NCBI GenBank assembly: GCA_001295905.1
Contig: LJHT01000038.1
Coordinates: forward strand, 1 to 64,000
Length of the DNA: 64,000 bases
Origin: a beta proteobacterium AAP51
Lineage (GTDB): Bacteria > Pseudomonadota > Gammaproteobacteria > Burkholderiales > Burkholderiaceae_C
Reading direction: 5' to 3'
Each line of letters begins with the position of its first letter. Position 1 is the first letter of the stretch. This document shows positions 61,162-64,000 of this stretch, piece by piece. The notes under the pieces are model-generated. The model searched no databases and was not told the origin of the DNA. It was given only the letters and a program-made list of their open reading frames with translations. The position numbers and the translations under genes were made by a program.

Positions 61162-62949
61162 TCAAGTTTTGTACCAATCGCGGAGAAAAGCCATGTCGCC
61201 GGCCCAGGCAGAAACAGGAGCGCGGAGGTTCGAGGCTACCGCCGCCACGCTGCGCCGCTGGATGACGGGGATGAGGGCGAAGGTCTGCATCAGCAGGTCG
61301 TTCATGCGGATGAAGAGGGCGGCGCGCTTGACGGGGTCGAGTTCGGTTTCGGTGCTGCGGTAGAGGCGGTCGAACTCGGCATTGCGGTGGCGCGAGAGGT
61401 TGATGCCCGCCCACTTGTTGGCCTTCTGCGCCGCTTCCCACGACACGAAGCGCTGCATCACGCGCGTGGGGTCCACCGAGCCGCTGCCGGTGTACATCTG
61501 CAGGTCGGCGTTGAACTTGCCGTAGGTGTCGGGGTTGCCCACGTCGGTGCTGAAGAACACCGAGCCGGCAATCGCCTTCACCTCGATGGCGATGCCCGCC
61601 CGCTGCGCCGCCTGCTTCACGAGCGCCTGTGTCTTCTGGCGCGGCGCGTTGGTGCTGGTCTGGAACACCAGCCGCAGCGGCCTGCCGTCTTTCTCTCGGA
61701 TGCCGCCGCGGCCGGCCTTCCAGCCGGCGGCTTCCAGCACCGCGGCGGCCTTCTCGGGGTTGAACGCCGACTTCGTGTTCGGGCTGCGGAAGGCCGGCGG
61801 GTTGTCGACGTAGTTCGAGGTGGCCACGCCAGCACGGCCGTAGATGAATTTCTCGATGCTGGCCTTGTCCACCAGCAGCGTCAGGGCCTGGCGCACGGCG
61901 GGGTCGCTCAGCAGCGGGTGCGGGGCTTTCAGGCTGCTGCGTTCGCCGTCCACCTCGCGGTTGGGGTCGGTGAAGTTGAAGGTGATGAACTCGACATCGG
62001 CGCCGCCGGCCACGAAGTCGGCGCGTCCCTTGCCACCGGCTTCCATGCGCTTGATGAGTTCGTCTTCCACTTGGATGTTGTAGGCGAAGTCGTACTCGCC
62101 GGTCTGCAGCACGGCGCGCGCAGCGCTCACGGCATCACCGCCCCCCTTCATCTCCACGCGGTCGAAGTGCGGGCGCGCGGGCAGGTGGTAGTTCGGGTTC
62201 AGGGCGCCCACCACCAGGTCGCCGGGCTTGAACTCGACGAAGCGGTAGGGCCCCGTGCCCACGGGCTTCAGGTTGGCCGGGGCCTCGCGCGACTTCGCGC
62301 CGATGAAGGCCTGGAACACATGGCGCGGCAAAATTTCGCCATAGGCGCCCACGAAGCTCAGCGCCCAGAACGGCGTGGGCTGCTTGAAGACGATGCGCAC
62401 GGTGTGGCTGTCGATCTTCTCCACCTTGCGGTCGAGAAAGAAGCCCAGCGTGGTGGTGGCCGTTTCGGGGTTGCTGGCCCATTGCCAGGTGAAGACCACG
62501 TCGTCGGCCGTGAAGGGCTGGCCGTCGTGCCACTGCACGCCCTTCTTCAGCTTCCAGATGACGCTCTTGCCATCACGCGCCACGCCGCCGTTGGCCGCGC
62601 TGGGCACCTCGGCGGCCAGGCAGGGCACCAGGCGGCCTTCGCTGTCCCAGTCGGCCAGCGGCTCGTAGAAGAGGCGGGAGCCGTCGATGTCTTTCTGGCC
62701 GGTGGCGAAGTGCGGGTTCAGGATGGTGGGGCCCTGCCACCACAGCAGGCGCAGCGTGCCGCCACCGCCGCGCCTCACGGGTGCGTAGGCCGCGGCCGGG
62801 TTGCCCTGCGCCACCCCGGCGGCCAGCAGCAGGCTGCCCGCCACGGGGGCACCCAGGCCCAGCGCCGCCAGGCGTTGCACGAAGGTGCGGCGGGGCAGCC
62901 GGCCTTCGCGCACCGCTTCCACCCACTGCTTCAGCGCTTGTTCGTCCAT
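61162..62949 (-). CDS. Peptide ABC transporter substrate-binding protein, copy 3 of 3
   Basis: A 595-aa paralogue. It begins MDEQALKQWVEAVREGRLPR, then RRTFVQRLAALGLGAPVAGS, a Tat-like signal ending near GVAQG. Shared blocks include GGTLRLLWWQGPTILNPHFA, WKLKKGVQWHDGQPFTADDV, GTGPYRFVEFKPGDLVVG, FFSTDVGNPDTYGKFNADLQ and ETELDPVKRAALFIRMNDLL. First gene of the SBP-SBP-SBP-dppBCDF cluster. A 117-nt gap with a repeat separates it from copy 2, so it may be expressed more strongly. ATG 62949 is the only start keeping the conserved N-terminus. Confidence 0.93.
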   Translation of the reverse strand: MDEQALKQWVEAVREGRLPRRTFVQRLAALGLGAPVAGSLLLAAGVAQGNPAAAYAPVRRGGGGTLRLLWWQGPTILNPHFATGQKDIDGSRLFYEPLADWDSEGRLVPCLAAEVPSAANGGVARDGKSVIWKLKKGVQWHDGQPFTADDVVFTWQWASNPETATTTLGFFLDRKVEKIDSHTVRIVFKQPTPFWALSFVGAYGEILPRHVFQAFIGAKSREAPANLKPVGTGPYRFVEFKPGDLVVGALNPNYHLPARPHFDRVEMKGGGDAVSAARAVLQTGEYDFAYNIQVEDELIKRMEAGGKGRADFVAGGADVEFITFNFTDPNREVDGERSSLKAPHPLLSDPAVRQALTLLVDKASIEKFIYGRAGVATSNYVDNPPAFRSPNTKSAFNPEKAAAVLEAAGWKAGRGGIREKDGRPLRLVFQTSTNAPRQKTQALVKQAAQRAGIAIEVKAIAGSVFFSTDVGNPDTYGKFNADLQMYTGSGSVDPTRVMQRFVSWEAAQKANKWAGINLSRHRNAEFDRLYRSTETELDPVKRAALFIRMNDLLMQTFALIPVIQRRSVAAVASNLRAPVSAWAGDMAFLRDWYKT

Positions 62950-63032
62950 CCAGGGTTCTCCATGGCCCGAGGTTGTAGCAAGGAACCTGCCACGCGCACC
63001 CCGGCATGTTCCCCGAGTGATACTCCGGCGCC

Positions 63033-63920
63033 ATGAGTGTGTGCCCGCCGCCGCCGCTGCCCCTGCCCCGCCCGGAAGACGTGCTGGTGGTGCACCGCCC
63101 ACCCGCCGGCGTGCCGCTGCGCCCGCTGGTGCTGGATTCCCCGCACTCGGGCTACACGATGCCGCCCGACTTCCAGGCCCTGCCGAGCGTGCCCGAGCTG
63201 CGCGACGGCGAAGACTGCTTCATCGACGAGCTCTACCAGCCCGCCACCGCGCTGGGCGTGCCGCTGCTGGCGGCGCGCTTCCCGCGCACCTACCTCGACC
63301 CCAACCGCCACGCCGGCGACATCGACCCCGAGCTGCTGGCCGAACCCTGGCCGGGCGAGTGGGTGCCCAGCGGCAAGGCGCGCATCGGCAAGGCGCTGGT
63401 GTGGCGCACGCTGGACGACGGCCGCCCGCTCTACGGCCGCCGGCTCACGGTGGCCGAGGTGCAGCACCGCATCACCCACTACCACCAGCCCTACCACCGC
63501 ACGCTGCAGCAGCTGCTGGACAGCGCCCATGCGCAGTTCGGCGTGGTGCACCACCTCAATTGCCATTCGATGAACGCGGTGAGCGGCGCCTCGGGCGAAG
63601 GCGGTGCCGGCATCGCCCGTGCCGACATCGTGCTGGGCGACCGCGACGGCAGCAGCTGCAGCCCCGAGTTCACGCACTTCGTGCGCGAGGTGATGGCCGG
63701 CTTCGGCTACGAAGTGAAGGTGAACGACCCCTTCAAGGGCGTGGAACTCGTGCGTGCCTGGGCCGCGCCGGCCGCGGGCCGCCACAGCCTGCAGCTGGAG
63801 ATCAACAAGCGCCTGTACATGGACCACACCACGCTGGCCAAGACCGCCGGCTTCCACAAGCTGCAAGGCCACCTGATGCAGCTGCTGGCTGCCATCACCT
63901 CGCACTTCCATCCACGCTGA
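63033..63920 (+). CDS. N-formylglutamate amidohydrolase
   Basis: A 295-aa metal-dependent hydrolase of the N-formylglutamate amidohydrolase (FGase/HutG-2) family. Family motifs are VLDSPHSGYTMPPDF at about residue 33, DGEDCFIDELYQPATALGVP, FPRTYLDPNRHAGDIDPELL, HRITHYHQPYHRTLQQLLDS, VVHHLNCHSMNAV with metal ligands, and LQLEINKRLYMD near the end. The known reaction hydrolyses N-formyl-L-glutamate to glutamate and formate in histidine degradation. No hut genes are seen nearby, so another N-acyl substrate is possible. Divergent from the peptide importer, 83 nt between starts. Confidence 0.92.
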   Translation: MSVCPPPPLPLPRPEDVLVVHRPPAGVPLRPLVLDSPHSGYTMPPDFQALPSVPELRDGEDCFIDELYQPATALGVPLLAARFPRTYLDPNRHAGDIDPELLAEPWPGEWVPSGKARIGKALVWRTLDDGRPLYGRRLTVAEVQHRITHYHQPYHRTLQQLLDSAHAQFGVVHHLNCHSMNAVSGASGEGGAGIARADIVLGDRDGSSCSPEFTHFVREVMAGFGYEVKVNDPFKGVELVRAWAAPAAGRHSLQLEINKRLYMDHTTLAKTAGFHKLQGHLMQLLAAITSHFHPR

Positions 63921-63940
63921 AACCCCCAGTTCCCACCGCC

Positions 63941-64000
63941 ATGGCCGACCTGCCCCCCATAGAGCTGCAAGCCCCCGACATCACGCCCTGGCAACACGGC
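63941..64000 (+). CDS. Start of a probable succinylglutamate desuccinylase/aspartoacylase gene (truncated by window)
   Basis: Only the first 20 codons are present, MADLPPIELQAPDITPWQHG. A PPIEL..PDI..W..G opening is what I recall for the short desuccinylase/aspartoacylase (M14-like) proteins that follow N-formylglutamate amidohydrolase genes in Burkholderiales. It starts 20 nt after the previous stop on the same strand. The identification is from memory and a very short stretch. Confidence 0.45.
   Translation, partial: MADLPPIELQAPDITPWQHG

Noticed and set aside
59722-63036. Plus-strand open frame of 1104 codons opposite the binding-protein genes
   Set aside because: Antisense artefact of high GC and codon bias. 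The minus strand shows three clear binding proteins with shared motifs.

Overview
The window is a high-GC, gene-dense piece of chromosome from a betaproteobacterium, most likely order Burkholderiales (Comamonadaceae or the Rubrivivax/Leptothrix/Methylibium group). The basis is gene order and family content: pyrG-kdsA-DUF1330-eno-ftsB, dacA-dat-ybeD, tsaE-amiC beside queG, a Bug-type solute-binding protein, a trimeric-porin-type outer membrane protein, and an intergenic repeat of a type I remember from Comamonadaceae. No rRNA, tRNA, transposase, phage gene or CRISPR array is visible. Genes are tightly packed, and many neighbours overlap by 1 or 4 nt (TGATG, ATGA).

Layout. 1-6.0 kb (minus strand): an AzlC-type exporter subunit cut by the window edge, an acyl-CoA synthetase, and a TRAP transporter (large permease, small permease, Tat-type binding protein) with a divergent NhaR-like LysR regulator. 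7.2-10.8 kb: glyoxalase, PaiB-like protein, DUF3617 protein, SDR and MBL hydrolase. 10.8-14.6 kb: a TonB system (tonB, exbB, two exbD, and a periplasmic TPR protein). 14.8-20.1 kb: miaA, a Bcr/CflA-type MFS pump, a TPR protein, an RluF-like pseudouridine synthase and a Sel1 protein. 20.1-24.7 kb: ybeD, dat, dacA, an alpha/beta hydrolase, a 2Fe-2S ferredoxin and a VanZ-like protein. 24.7-27.5 kb: hemJ-like and hemB genes, divergent, with a structured RNA candidate between them, then corA. 27.5-34.3 kb: amiC, tsaE, queG, an AEC carrier, a chalcone-isomerase-like protein, a Bug protein and xerD.

34.4-45.4 kb: a porin, an amino-acid ABC permease and binding protein without an ATPase gene, a DUF455 protein, a gamma-carbonic-anhydrase-like protein, hslO, a NadR-like kinase with PnuC, then ftsB, eno, DUF1330, kdsA and pyrG. 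45.5-53.0 kb: a cobalamin riboswitch followed by btuB, btuF, btuC, btuD, cobQ and a signal-less cobalamin-binding-like protein. This set would take B12 across the outer membrane (BtuB, powered by a TonB system such as the one at 13 kb), across the inner membrane (BtuFCD), and into corrinoid amidation (CobQ). 53.1-53.5 kb: two very small membrane-associated proteins. 53.6-62.9 kb: a DppBCDF-type peptide ABC transporter with three tandem paralogous binding proteins. The window ends with an N-formylglutamate amidohydrolase and the first codons of a probable desuccinylase/aspartoacylase gene.

Most of the window is ordinary housekeeping and transport. The least ordinary elements are: (1) a roughly 100-nt minus-strand RNA candidate at 25116-25218, with four hairpins, a C/U-rich anti-Shine-Dalgarno-like loop and an intrinsic terminator, just upstream of the hemJ-like gene; (2) the triplicated Tat-type binding proteins; (3) the cytosolic-looking binding protein in the B12 locus; (4) the TPR protein in the TonB operon. 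I did not find clear evidence of a wholly new multi-gene system.
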